DNA of 64,000 bases from Pararhizobium_B sp963838155. Its GTDB lineage: Bacteria; Pseudomonadota; Alphaproteobacteria; Rhizobiales; Rhizobiaceae. Shown here one piece after another: positions 54,101 to 62,245 of the stretch (position 1 is the stretch's first letter; the number at the start of each line of letters is the position of its first letter). A program made the translations under genes and the position numbers. The DNA is taken from NCBI GenBank assembly GCA_963838155.1, contig CAWIQE010000013.1, positions 186,001-250,000 of the forward strand, read 5' to 3'. The notes under the pieces were generated by a model, which worked only from the letters and a program-made list of their open reading frames with translations, was not told where the DNA came from and did not search any database.

Positions 54101-55756
54101 TCAGCCGGCCTTCGCCTCGGCGAATTTCCGCCGGTTCTTGTCTTCCGTGCAGTGTTGGTTGAACGCGGGGCCGGAGGCTTCCACGGTCCCGGAGCAGAGG
54201 CGCGCGATGTTCTCCTCCATCGCGCGGTTGGCGCGCTTGCCGAGGGCGCCGTTGCCGACCTTGCCGAGGCCGTCGCTCATGATGCAGACGGCGACCCGGC
54301 GGCCTTTGTCCTCGTGATGGCTGATCCGGTCGGGAGCGAAGGCGTCGCCGCGGTTCAGGAAGACGAAATCTTCGAGGTCCTTGGGAATGTCCAATTTAGT
54401 GCTCAAGGTGGATTTCTTGGACGGGAGCGCTCTCTTGCCGTTGTGAACGTAGATTGCCTTGAGGCCGCCATAGACGTTCGGGTCGGCCTTCGCTTCCTTC
54501 GCCGCTTCGAAGAGCGCCTTCTCGAAAAGGAGTTTCGCCAATTCCTGGTCTTCCGGCTTGAGTCCGGACAGAAAGGCATTCGGCATCTGGAGGTCGATGT
54601 CCTCGCCGTTGGCGCTCGCGACCTTGAGCTGCTGGAGGATAGTGGCCTTGTAGCGGTCCTGCAGTTCCCCCGTCTTCTCGGACCGCAACTGCGCTTTCCC
54701 GGTCCTGCCGGTGGCGAAATAGCGCTGGTCGGGCGAGCCGCCGTTCAGCCGCGGGTAGCAGGCGTGGTAAACGACGTGCTCGCGCGGCTTGTCGAGCAGT
54801 TCGCCGTTCGGCTGGTGGGTCATGAAGATCGTCGACCGCACGACGATGTGCTCGGCCTTCTTTTCCAGGTGCTGCCGGTAGGCCCTCGGTGCCCTGAGAG
54901 CCAACCTGTTCTTGTAGAACCGATCCGGGACCTTCAGATCTCTCGTGCCGGCCTTGAGGGACATGATATCTTCGACTTCGGCGTCTGATATCTTGCAGTC
55001 GTCGACCCAGGTCTGCACGGATTTCTGCGCCGTCTTTACGTCAGCTCCATTGAGGGTGAGGAAGGTCCGTCCGTCTGTCGGTTTGAGGATCGAGCCGTCC
55101 GTCTCGGACTTCTCGCGCCAGATGTAGAGATCCTGTCCGTGATCGAGATAGTAGAGCGGCGAGCGAAACTTGCAACCGGCGATGTCCGCCTTCGCGGCAT
55201 CGCGGTCGTAGCCGTGCGCCGACCTCAACCACCGGCGCAGCTGCTCCATTCCGCCGAGGCCCTTGGGGTTGTCGGTCGTCTTCTTCGCGCTGCGGGGAAA
55301 GAGCCTGAACTTGTACCTGCATTCACCGCTGCCCGCAGGATCGACGTCGTTAGCGATCGTCGCGGCGATCAACTTCGGCGGCCTCATTTGGCCCGGTTTC
55401 GGCGCCGGTCCCGATGGCCGGACCAAGTTGTCGGCGCCGGCGGCTCGGGAAGCCGGGGATTGCACCGTCCCGCCGGCGGAGTTCGAAGACCGGGTAAGAT
55501 GATCCTTCAGTTCGTTCATGAACGCTGCTTGCAGGCCGGGGGAACTGCTGACTTTCGAACTCTGAACGGGCTTCTTCCATCCCTTTTTCTGAGCCCACTC
55601 CCGGTATTTTGTCGCATGGACTGACGGAACGGCCAGATGATTGTCGACCGTGACGGTGCGGTTGCCGAGGCCGCCCTTCGTGCCGGAGCCGGACTGCGCT
55701 CCGGATTGGTCAAAAAGGGGCTGTCGTGAATTGCTTCGATTGATTGGACCGGACAC
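54101..55756 (-). CDS. novel-family protein, paralogue 2 (putative effector-like, unknown function)
   Basis: 551 residues from a GTG at 55756 (VSGPINRSNSRQ) that has GAGG 8 nt upstream; an in-frame ATG at 55837 would add 27 hydrophobic residues but has no ribosome-binding site and lies inside the region duplicated upstream of paralogue 1. The N-terminal 150 residues are Ser/Pro/Gln-rich and unlike paralogue 1. The C-terminal 370 align with it over long stretches: RSTIFMTHQPNGELLDKPRE, VYHACYPRL, LQQLKVASANGEDIDLQ, NRGDAFAPDR, VCIMSDGLGKVGNGALG, AMEENIARLCSG. A 15-residue insert (NGKRALPSKKSTLSTK) precedes DIPKDLED. No family recognised. Confidence 0.78.
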   Translation of the reverse strand: MSGPINRSNSRQPLFDQSGAQSGSGTKGGLGNRTVTVDNHLAVPSVHATKYREWAQKKGWKKPVQSSKVSSSPGLQAAFMNELKDHLTRSSNSAGGTVQSPASRAAGADNLVRPSGPAPKPGQMRPPKLIAATIANDVDPAGSGECRYKFRLFPRSAKKTTDNPKGLGGMEQLRRWLRSAHGYDRDAAKADIAGCKFRSPLYYLDHGQDLYIWREKSETDGSILKPTDGRTFLTLNGADVKTAQKSVQTWVDDCKISDAEVEDIMSLKAGTRDLKVPDRFYKNRLALRAPRAYRQHLEKKAEHIVVRSTIFMTHQPNGELLDKPREHVVYHACYPRLNGGSPDQRYFATGRTGKAQLRSEKTGELQDRYKATILQQLKVASANGEDIDLQMPNAFLSGLKPEDQELAKLLFEKALFEAAKEAKADPNVYGGLKAIYVHNGKRALPSKKSTLSTKLDIPKDLEDFVFLNRGDAFAPDRISHHEDKGRRVAVCIMSDGLGKVGNGALGKRANRAMEENIARLCSGTVEASGPAFNQHCTEDKNRRKFAEAKAG

Positions 55757-55851
55757 GGGCTTTGCCTCAGAGTTCGTTGAAAAAAAGAATGGAAATGCGG
55801 TTCGACTGAAAACTGACGAAAGGGAGAATGCCACCATCGCCGTCCGCCGTG

Positions 55852-55867
55852 CGTGCCGAATGTGACA
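55852..55867 (-). promoter_or_regulatory. shared upstream element of paralogue 2
   Basis: Identical 16 bp to 54006-54021. It starts 96 bp before the GTG start proposed for paralogue 2, nearly the same distance as in paralogue 1 (89 bp). This match is one reason for preferring that start. Confidence 0.7.
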
Positions 55868-56022
55868 CGGGAACGTCGAATAATGTCGGGTCGGCCGGCG
55901 GCGGAGCGGGCGTTTCGCAACGTTGCCGGCGCGGGGCGCCGAAACGCAGCGTTACAAAAATGTCGTTGCCGGGGCCGATTGCGTCTCCACGGGCCCGCGC
56001 CGGGCTTGCTATAAGACGCGTC

Positions 56023-56742
56023 ATGGAGACGCAGCCGCACATCCTCGTCGTCGACGACGATCCGGAAATCCGCCGGCTTCTCGGGCGCTATCTCGACGGG
56101 CAGGGCCTCAGGGTGACGCTCGCCGCGAGCCGGCACGAATGCGAGGAGCGGCTGAAGGACAACAACATCGCCCTCGTGGTGCTGGACGTCATGCTGCCGG
56201 ACGGGTCGGGGCTCGAGATGTGCCGGGCGCTCCGGGAGCAGCGGCCGAACCTTTCGATCATCCTTCTGACCGCGCTCAAGGAGGACGTGGACCGCATCAT
56301 CGGGCTCGAGATCGGGGCGGACGACTATCTCGGCAAGCCGTTCAACCCGCGCGAGCTCGTCGCCCGCATCCGCGCCGTCCTGCGCCGCGGCCGGAGCGAG
56401 CCGGAGGCCGGGCCGGAGAGCCTGCGCTACGCCTTCGCCGATTTCACCGTCGACCCGCAGACGCGCACCGTCATCCGGCCGGACGGCAGCGAGGTGGAGC
56501 TGACGGGCGGCGAGTTCGATCTGCTCATGGTGTTCCTCGAACGGCCCGGGCGGATCCTGTCGCGCGATTCGCTGATCGACCTGACGCGCGGGCGGGCGGC
56601 CGATCCGCTCGACCGATCGGTCGACGTGCTCCTGAGCCGGCTCAGGCGCAAGCTCGGGGACCAGGGCGTCTACAGGCTCTTCAAGACCGTCCGCAACGGC
56701 GGCTACCAGCTCGCCGTCGCCGTCGAGCGGCTCGGCGACTGA
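56023..56742 (+). CDS. OmpR/PhoB-family response regulator
   Basis: 239 residues. The receiver domain has the acidic pair D11-D12, phosphoacceptor D55 in VVLDVMLPDGSG, the switch Thr in LLTALKED and K105 in GKPFNPRE. The C-terminal winged helix (about 135-235) contains LTGGEFDLLMVFLERPGRILSRDSLIDLTRGR and VDVLLSRLRRKLGD. It starts 267 bp after the start of paralogue 2 on the opposite strand and is followed after 1 bp by its kinase. The regulated genes are unknown; the divergent novel-family genes are candidates by position only. Confidence 0.95.
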   Translation: METQPHILVVDDDPEIRRLLGRYLDGQGLRVTLAASRHECEERLKDNNIALVVLDVMLPDGSGLEMCRALREQRPNLSIILLTALKEDVDRIIGLEIGADDYLGKPFNPRELVARIRAVLRRGRSEPEAGPESLRYAFADFTVDPQTRTVIRPDGSEVELTGGEFDLLMVFLERPGRILSRDSLIDLTRGRAADPLDRSVDVLLSRLRRKLGDQGVYRLFKTVRNGGYQLAVAVERLGD

Positions 56743-56743
56743 C

Positions 56744-57994
56744 ATGTTCTCCCTGACCACCCGGCTCGCGCTTCTCCTCGTCGTCTCGCTGATCGGCGTC
56801 GTCGCGCTCGCCGCGGCCATCACCACGACGCTGGTGCGCGGCCCCCGGATCAGCGGGCTGGAGCGGTCGCTGGCCGAACGGGCGGCGATCGTCGCGCTCG
56901 CCGCGCGCGGCTCGCCGGACGCCGCGCAGCGGCTCGGCGTGGCGGTCGGGCCGATGCCGCCCGGCAGCACCGTCGACGAGCATCTGAGCCGCCATTTCCG
57001 CCGGCTCGTGCGGCACCGCGGCGCCGTGTCGCGGGTCGAGATCGTGACGCCGCCGGACGGGCACGGGCGGCGGATCGCGATCCCCGTCTCGCCGGACCGC
57101 TACGCCTTCCTGCCGTTCCCGCCGCCGCCGGCCTTTCCCTTGCGCAACCTCGCCTTCTACCTGTCGCTGATCGCCATCGGCGTCACCGCCGTGGCCGTCT
57201 ATGCGGCAAACCGCATGATGCGGCCGCTTCGCATGCTGGAATCGACCATCGCGACGCTCGGGCCGGACGGCATCATCCCGCACATGCCGGAGACCGGGGC
57301 CCCGGAGATCCGCGCGACGGCGCAGATCGTCAACCGGCTGACGGCGCGCCTCAACGCGGTGACCGAAAGCCGCATGCGCCTCGTCGCGGCCGCCGGGCAC
57401 GACCTCAGGACGCCGATGACGCGGATGCGGCTGCGCACGGAGTTCATCGAGGACGAGGAGGAGCGCGCCGCCTGGCTGAAGGACATCGACGAACTCGACC
57501 GGATCGCCGACAGCGCCATCCGGCTGGTGCGCGAGGAGGTGAGCTCCGACCCCAAGGAACCGGTGGCGCTCGACGGGCTCATCCGGGAAATCGCGACCGA
57601 ACTCGGCGACCTCGGCATGCCGGTTTCCCTCAAGCCGATGGACCGCGCCGAGATCGTCGCGCCGCCCTTCGCCATGAAGCGGGCGCTGAGGAACCTGATC
57701 ATCAACGCGGCGACCCACGGCGGCGGCGCCGAAGTGGGCCTGCGCTCGGACGCCAAGGGCGTCATCATCGCCATCGAGGACAACGGGCCCGGCATCCCGG
57801 GGGCGCTGATCGAGCGGGTGTTCGAACCGTTCTTCCGGGTGGACGAGGCGCGCCGGCAGTTCCACCCCGGGGCGGGGCTCGGCTTCGCCATCGCCCGCGA
57901 GATCATCACCCGCAACGGCGGCCGGCTGACGATCGAGAACCGGCTTTCCGGGGGGCTGCGCCAGACCGTCAGCTTCGAGGCGGCCGCGGCGTAG
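56744..57994 (+). CDS. sensor histidine kinase, partner of the preceding regulator
   Basis: 416 residues. Membrane segments at about 8-30 and 135-155 flank a periplasmic sensor region of about 100 residues with a Pro-rich stretch (FPPPPAFP). A HAMP linker follows (NRMMRPLRMLE), then H219 in GHDLRTPMTRMRLR, the N-box N317/N321 in RNLIINAATHGG, the G1 box DNGPG (346-350) and the G2 box HPGAGLGFAIA. Its ATG is 1 bp after the regulator stop. A strong hairpin follows the stop codon. Confidence 0.95.
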   Translation: MFSLTTRLALLLVVSLIGVVALAAAITTTLVRGPRISGLERSLAERAAIVALAARGSPDAAQRLGVAVGPMPPGSTVDEHLSRHFRRLVRHRGAVSRVEIVTPPDGHGRRIAIPVSPDRYAFLPFPPPPAFPLRNLAFYLSLIAIGVTAVAVYAANRMMRPLRMLESTIATLGPDGIIPHMPETGAPEIRATAQIVNRLTARLNAVTESRMRLVAAAGHDLRTPMTRMRLRTEFIEDEEERAAWLKDIDELDRIADSAIRLVREEVSSDPKEPVALDGLIREIATELGDLGMPVSLKPMDRAEIVAPPFAMKRALRNLIINAATHGGGAEVGLRSDAKGVIIAIEDNGPGIPGALIERVFEPFFRVDEARRQFHPGAGLGFAIAREIITRNGGRLTIENRLSGGLRQTVSFEAAAA

Positions 57995-58007
57995 GCGCCA
58001 GGAGCCG

Positions 58008-58045
58008 AAAAAAGAAGCCGCCCGGCCGGGCGGCTCCTTCGTTTC
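58008..58045. terminator. bidirectional terminator after the histidine kinase gene
   Basis: Stem AGCCGCCC and GGGCGGCT around GGCC (58016-58035). On the minus strand it is followed by TTCTTTTTT, a good T-run, and on the plus strand by a weaker CCTTCGTTTC. It separates the kinase gene from the minus-strand Spy-like gene. Confidence 0.85.
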
Positions 58046-58074
58046 GTGGGGCCCCTTCGGGCCTTGGCAAAGCC

Positions 58075-58175
58075 TAGAGCCTTTTCGCGTTTCACGGAAT
58101 GCGAAAAGGCTCTAGCCCATTGTCTCTTGCGCGCTTCCGGACGGAAAACCGGTTTCCACTTTTCCTGGAACCGCC
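58075..58175 (+). repeat. perfect 14-bp hairpin module plus RIME-like palindrome
   Basis: The best-conserved copy of module A: TAGAGCCTTTTCGC and GCGAAAAGGCTCTA (58075-58088, 58101-58114) around GTTTCACGGAAT. It is followed by a palindrome at 58131-58175 with a changed right end (GGAACCGCC). It lies between convergent genes and overlaps the stop codon of the Spy-like gene. Confidence 0.9.
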
Positions 58176-59011
58176 TAGTCCTGCCCGTCGTCCGGGCCGT
58201 TGCCGGGACCGCCGCGGTCGTTGCCGCCCCAGCCCTGTCCGCCGTGACGGCCGCGCCACATGTGGTCGCCGTGCCGGCCATGATAGCCGCCGCCGCGCCA
58301 GCCGTGGTGGCGGCCGCCCATGCGGGCTTCGCTCCGCATCAGCGTGTGGGCCATCTGGACCTGCTCGGGCGTCAGGACGGATTCCAGCTTCTGCAGGGAG
58401 GCCTTGAGCGCCTTGGCGTCCTCGCCGCGCTGGATCGCGCCGTCGAGCATCCGGTCGAGCATGCCGAAGCTCTTGCCGTCGGCGCCGGCCGGCGGGACGT
58501 CCGGCGGCGTGGCGTCGCCCTTTGCGTTGCCGGCCTTCATCTGGATGTCGCCGCTGGCGGCACGGTCTGCGGCCGCTCCGCGGTCCCGCTGCCAGGGCGG
58601 CGTGGCGAAGGCGATCAGCTTCGAGGTGAAGTCGCGCCAGGCGTCGAGCTGGTCGGAGCGGATGCCGAGCGCCGTTTCGGCCGCGGCGAGCTTGCCGGCG
58701 AGCCGCATCTGCATGTTGCCGTCGCGGTGATGGCGATGGTGACGGCCCATGCGGGCGAAGCGATCGCCGTCGGGGCCCATGCCGCGCCCGTCGTGCATCC
58801 CGTACATGCCGGGGCCGGGGTGATGGCGGCCGGCTGCTCCGGGCCACTGGTCGCCGCCGGGCGGCGGAGGCGGCGGGCTCGCGGGGTCCGCGGCGGTCTG
58901 GGCGTCTGCGGGCCGGGCGAGATAGGCGACGCCCGCACCCATGGGCACGGCCGTCAGCGCGGACAGCAGCGCGATGCCGGCGAGTTTCGATTTCGATCGT
59001 TGAAGCGTCAT
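58175..59011 (-). CDS. His-rich Spy/CpxP-like periplasmic protein (LTxxQ family)
   Basis: 278 residues from MTLQRSKSKLAGIALLSALTAVPMGAG, with GGAAGG before the ATG. A signal peptide or single N-terminal membrane anchor (about 10-33) is followed by a Pro/Gly/His-rich linker and a helical core with repeated LTPEQVQ-type motifs (LESVLTPEQVQMAHTLMRSEARMGG near residues 230-250). It ends in a Gly/His/Arg-rich tail. LTxxQ proteins include Spy and CpxP, ATP-independent chaperones induced by envelope stress; the many His residues suggest metal binding. It is convergent with the two-component system, which may control it. Confidence 0.85.
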   Translation of the reverse strand: MTLQRSKSKLAGIALLSALTAVPMGAGVAYLARPADAQTAADPASPPPPPPGGDQWPGAAGRHHPGPGMYGMHDGRGMGPDGDRFARMGRHHRHHRDGNMQMRLAGKLAAAETALGIRSDQLDAWRDFTSKLIAFATPPWQRDRGAAADRAASGDIQMKAGNAKGDATPPDVPPAGADGKSFGMLDRMLDGAIQRGEDAKALKASLQKLESVLTPEQVQMAHTLMRSEARMGGRHHGWRGGGYHGRHGDHMWRGRHGGQGWGGNDRGGPGNGPDDGQD

Positions 59012-59139
59012 GATCAACCTTCCGTTTCTCGTCGTTCCTTCCCCCAACGCATGTAGCGCAGCGGAGTTGCAGCGGTGCGTCGGCGGATTTCCCGAGATTG
59101 CGCCGGGAGGGAAATTTGTTTCCGAAGGTTGCTGCCGCG

Positions 59140-60000
59140 TCAGAGGGCGGCCCGGCGGGTGCCGGCGAGGTAGGCCTCGCGCAGCCGGCGGGCGACCGGC
59201 CCGACCTTGCCGTCGCCCACGGATCGGCCGTCGATGCGGACGACGGCGGTGACGAGGGAGGATGCGGAGGTGATGAAGGCCTCGGCCGCCGATGTCGCCT
59301 CGGCGACGGTGAAGCGCCGCTCCTCGACCGCGAGGCCGGCCTCCCGCGCATCGGCAAGCACGGCCCGGCGGGTGATGCCGTGGAGGATCGCGTTGGACAG
59401 GTCGCGGGTGACGAGGGTGCCCTCCGGCGTGACGATCCAGGCGTTGTTGGACGTGCCTTCGGTCACGTAGCCGTCCTCGACCAGCCAGGCGTCGTCGGCG
59501 CCCTTGGCCTTCGCCTCCATCTTGGCCATCGACGGATAGAGGAGCTGGACCGTCTTGATGTCGCGCCGGCCCCAGCGCAGGTCGGGAAGGGTGACGACGG
59601 AAAGGCCGTTGCGGGCGGCCGGGGCGTCGACGACCGCCTTCGCCTGGGTGAAGAGCACCGTGGTCGCCGCCATGCCGGCCGCCGGCCATGCGAAATCGCG
59701 GTCGGCGGCGCCGCGGCTGACCTGCAGGTATACGAGGCCCTCGTCCAGGCCGTTCCGGCGCACCAGCTCCCGATGGATCTCGAGAAGCCTGGCCTCGTCG
59801 ACCGCGGCGGCGATCCGGAGTTCGCCGAGCGAACGCCTCAGCCGAACCATGTGGCCCTCGAAATCGACCAGCCGCCCGTCGATCACCGAGACCACCTCGT
59901 AGACGGCGTCGGCGAACAGGAAGCCGCGGTCGAAGATCGAGACGGTGGCCTCGTCCTCCGGCAGGAAGCGGTCGTTGACGTAGACGATGCGTGCGCTCAT
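59140..60000 (-). CDS. class IV aminotransferase, D-amino-acid type
   Basis: 286 residues from MSARIVYVNDRFLPEDEATVS. A PLP fold-type IV transaminase with the Schiff-base lysine K149 in RDIKTVQLLYP, the VYEVVSV and GRLVDFEGHMVRL blocks near the N-terminus, and TEGTSNNAWIVTPEGTLVT. The features fit D-amino-acid aminotransferase (D-Ala plus 2-oxoglutarate to pyruvate plus D-Glu) better than branched-chain types. It is followed on the same strand by dgcA and dgcN upstream in transcription order (dgcN-dgcA-this), so its D-Glu product or substrate links to them. Confidence 0.88.
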   Translation of the reverse strand: MSARIVYVNDRFLPEDEATVSIFDRGFLFADAVYEVVSVIDGRLVDFEGHMVRLRRSLGELRIAAAVDEARLLEIHRELVRRNGLDEGLVYLQVSRGAADRDFAWPAAGMAATTVLFTQAKAVVDAPAARNGLSVVTLPDLRWGRRDIKTVQLLYPSMAKMEAKAKGADDAWLVEDGYVTEGTSNNAWIVTPEGTLVTRDLSNAILHGITRRAVLADAREAGLAVEERRFTVAEATSAAEAFITSASSLVTAVVRIDGRSVGDGKVGPVARRLREAYLAGTRRAAL

Positions 60001-60037
60001 GGTTCGGATTCCCGTTGGGCGGTCTGGTCTTGCCGGC

Positions 60038-61030
60038 TCAGCCCCAAAGGGCGGCCTGCGGCGGGTGGAGGCCCTGGCCGTCGTGTTCGAGCGGGGTGTC
60101 GCGGTCGCGCGCCAGGAGGAGCGGGCCGTCGAGGTCGGCGAAGTCGGCGCCCTGGGCCAGGAGCACGGCGGGCGCCATCGCCAGCGAAGTGCCGACCATG
60201 CAGCCGACCATGATGCGGAAACCCCGGTGCAGCGCTTCCTCGCGCAGCGCCAGCGCCTCGGTCAGGCCGCCGGTCTTGTCGAGCTTGATGTTGACCATGT
60301 CGTAGCGCCCCTCCAGTCCCGGCAGGGTGGAGCGGTCGTGGCAGGATTCGTCGGCGCAGACCGGCAGCGGCCGCTCGATGCCGGCAAGGCCGGCGTCCTC
60401 GCCGGCCGGCAGCGGCTGCTCGAGAAGCACGACGCCGAGGCGCACGAGCTCGGGCGCGAGCGCCCGGTAGTCGGCGAGCGACCAGCCCTCGTTGGCGTCG
60501 ACGATGAGCCGGGCCTCGGGGGCGCCGGCGCGCACCGCCTCGAGCCGGGCGACGTCCTCGCCGGCATCGCCGCCGAGCTTGATCTTGAGAAGCGGGCGGG
60601 CGGCGTTTCTCCGGGCGGCTTCGCCCATCGCCCGCGGCTCGGCGAGCGACAGCGTGAAGGCCGTGACGACCGGCTTCGGCGCCTCGAGGCCGGCGAGCCG
60701 GTAGACCGGGCGGACGGCATTCTTGGCTTCGAGGTCCCAGAAGGCGCAGTCGACGGCGTTGCGCGCCGCCCCGGCCGGGAGCCGGTCCTGGAGCGCGGCG
60801 CGGTCGAGCCCGTCGGCGATCTCGGTCTTCAGGGACAGGACGGTGTCGACGACGCCCTCCACCGTCTCGCCGTAGCGGGAATAGGGAACGCATTCGCCGT
60901 GGCCGACATGGCCCGTCGCGTCGTCGTGCAGGCGGACATGGACGACGGTCGCCGCGGTGCGCGACCCGCGGGAGATGGTGAAGGCCTCCTTCAGGGGGAA
61001 TTCTTCCCGATCGACTTCGAGCCCGATCAT
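60038..61030 (-). CDS. dgcA: N-acetyl-D-glutamate racemase (enolase superfamily)
   Basis: 330 residues. Muconate-lactonizing/dipeptide-epimerase subgroup: the catalytic KxK is K149-I-K151, metal ligands D178 (VDANEGW), E204 (EQPLP) and D227 (CADES), and the second catalytic lysine K252 in NIKLDKTGG. The adjacent DgcN assigns it as DgcA, which epimerises N-acetyl-D-glutamate to N-acetyl-L-glutamate. Alone it would be annotated as L-Ala-D/L-Glu epimerase, which remains an alternative. The start overlaps the dgcN stop by 4 nt. Confidence 0.85.
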   Translation of the reverse strand: MIGLEVDREEFPLKEAFTISRGSRTAATVVHVRLHDDATGHVGHGECVPYSRYGETVEGVVDTVLSLKTEIADGLDRAALQDRLPAGAARNAVDCAFWDLEAKNAVRPVYRLAGLEAPKPVVTAFTLSLAEPRAMGEAARRNAARPLLKIKLGGDAGEDVARLEAVRAGAPEARLIVDANEGWSLADYRALAPELVRLGVVLLEQPLPAGEDAGLAGIERPLPVCADESCHDRSTLPGLEGRYDMVNIKLDKTGGLTEALALREEALHRGFRIMVGCMVGTSLAMAPAVLLAQGADFADLDGPLLLARDRDTPLEHDGQGLHPPQAALWG

Positions 61031-62025
61031 ACCTCCAGGCCCTCGACGAGCCGCGCGGCTCCGTCGCGGAACGGATCGACGGCGGGCAGGCCCATGCGTT
61101 CCTCCGCCTCGGCGAGGCAGTCGCGGGCCTCCTGCGGGCCGAGGGCGGCGGTGTTGATGGAGATGCCGGTGACGCGGCAGGCGGGATTGACGATCCGTGC
61201 CATTGCGAGCGCCGTGTCCCGCAGCGCCTCCAGGGACGGCGGCGCGTAGTCCGGCAGGCCGCGCATGTGGGTGCGGGTCGGCTCGTGGCACAGCACCAGC
61301 GCATCGGGCCGGCCGCCATGGATCAGCGCCAGCGTGACGCCGGAAAACGAGGCGTGGTAGAGGCTGCCCTGGCCCTCGATCAGGTCCCAGTGGTCGGGGT
61401 CGTTGTCGGGGCTGAGCCATTCGACGGCACCGGCCATGAAGTCGGCGACGACCGCATCGAGCGGCACGCCCTCGCCGGTGATCAGGATGCCGGTCTGGCC
61501 GGTGGCGCGGAACGTCGCCTTCATGCCGCGGTCGTGCATGGCCTTTTCCATGGCGAGGGCGGTGTACATCTTTCCGACCGAGCAGTCGGTGCCGACGGCG
61601 AGGCAGCGCTTGCCGCTGCGGGGCCTGCCGTTGGCGATGGGGTATTTTTCCCGGGGGAGGCGGACGTCGAACAGCGTCCGGCCGGCGGTCGCGGCCGCCT
61701 CGGCGAGCTCGGGCACGTCCTCGAGGAGGTCGTGGAGGCCGGAGGCGACGTCCATGCCGGCCTCGACGGCGCGGCGGAAGACCGCCGTCCAGCTCGGCGC
61801 GATGACGCCGCCGCGGTTTGCGGCGCCGACCACCAGCGTGCGGGCGCCGGCGGCGGCGGCCTCCTCGACGCTCATCTCGGGAAGGCCGAGATCGGCCTTG
61901 CAGCCGGGCAGGCGGAGCTGGCCGACGCAGTGGTCCGGCCGCCAGTCGCGGATGCCGAAGGCCACCTTGGCGGCGAGCGGGTCCGGCACGTCGCCGAGGA
62001 AGAGGAGATAGGGCGTTTCGAGCAT
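61027..62025 (-). CDS. dgcN: D-glutamate N-acetyltransferase DgcN
   Basis: 332 residues from MLETPYLLFLGDVPDPLAAKVAFGI, with GGAG upstream. DUF1611-type P-loop protein: GTDCSVGKMYTA at 145-156, ATGQTGILITGEGVPLDAVVADFMAG and LIEGQGSLYHASFSGVTLALIHGGRP. DgcN acetylates D-glutamate using acetyl-CoA, the first step of a D-Glu route that DgcA completes. The pair starts the operon dgcN-dgcA-aminotransferase and is divergent from the FAD-dependent oxidoreductase gene. Confidence 0.87.
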   Translation of the reverse strand: MLETPYLLFLGDVPDPLAAKVAFGIRDWRPDHCVGQLRLPGCKADLGLPEMSVEEAAAAGARTLVVGAANRGGVIAPSWTAVFRRAVEAGMDVASGLHDLLEDVPELAEAAATAGRTLFDVRLPREKYPIANGRPRSGKRCLAVGTDCSVGKMYTALAMEKAMHDRGMKATFRATGQTGILITGEGVPLDAVVADFMAGAVEWLSPDNDPDHWDLIEGQGSLYHASFSGVTLALIHGGRPDALVLCHEPTRTHMRGLPDYAPPSLEALRDTALAMARIVNPACRVTGISINTAALGPQEARDCLAEAEERMGLPAVDPFRDGAARLVEGLEV

Positions 62026-62245
62026 CTCGCGGCTCCGGGAGAACGGAAGGACGTTGGCGCAGCCGAAATGGGTAGTCGGGTTGCCGCCCGTCGTCAAATG
62101 GGGGGTGCGGGAGGGGGCCTTGCCCCCCGTCCGGCAATCCGCCAAAAGCAGGAGGCGGAACCGGCGGCCCGACATGCAGGGAGGGCCGCCGCGGCGCGGC
62201 GCGGCAAGGGAGGCCGGATTGGGCAGCAGGATACATGCCGGCAGG

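Noticed and set aside
54101..55837. ATG at 55837 as start of paralogue 2 with a signal peptide
   Set aside because: The extra 27 residues are hydrophobic but have no basic n-region and no cleavage motif, there is no ribosome-binding site, and the site lies within the region matched upstream of paralogue 1.
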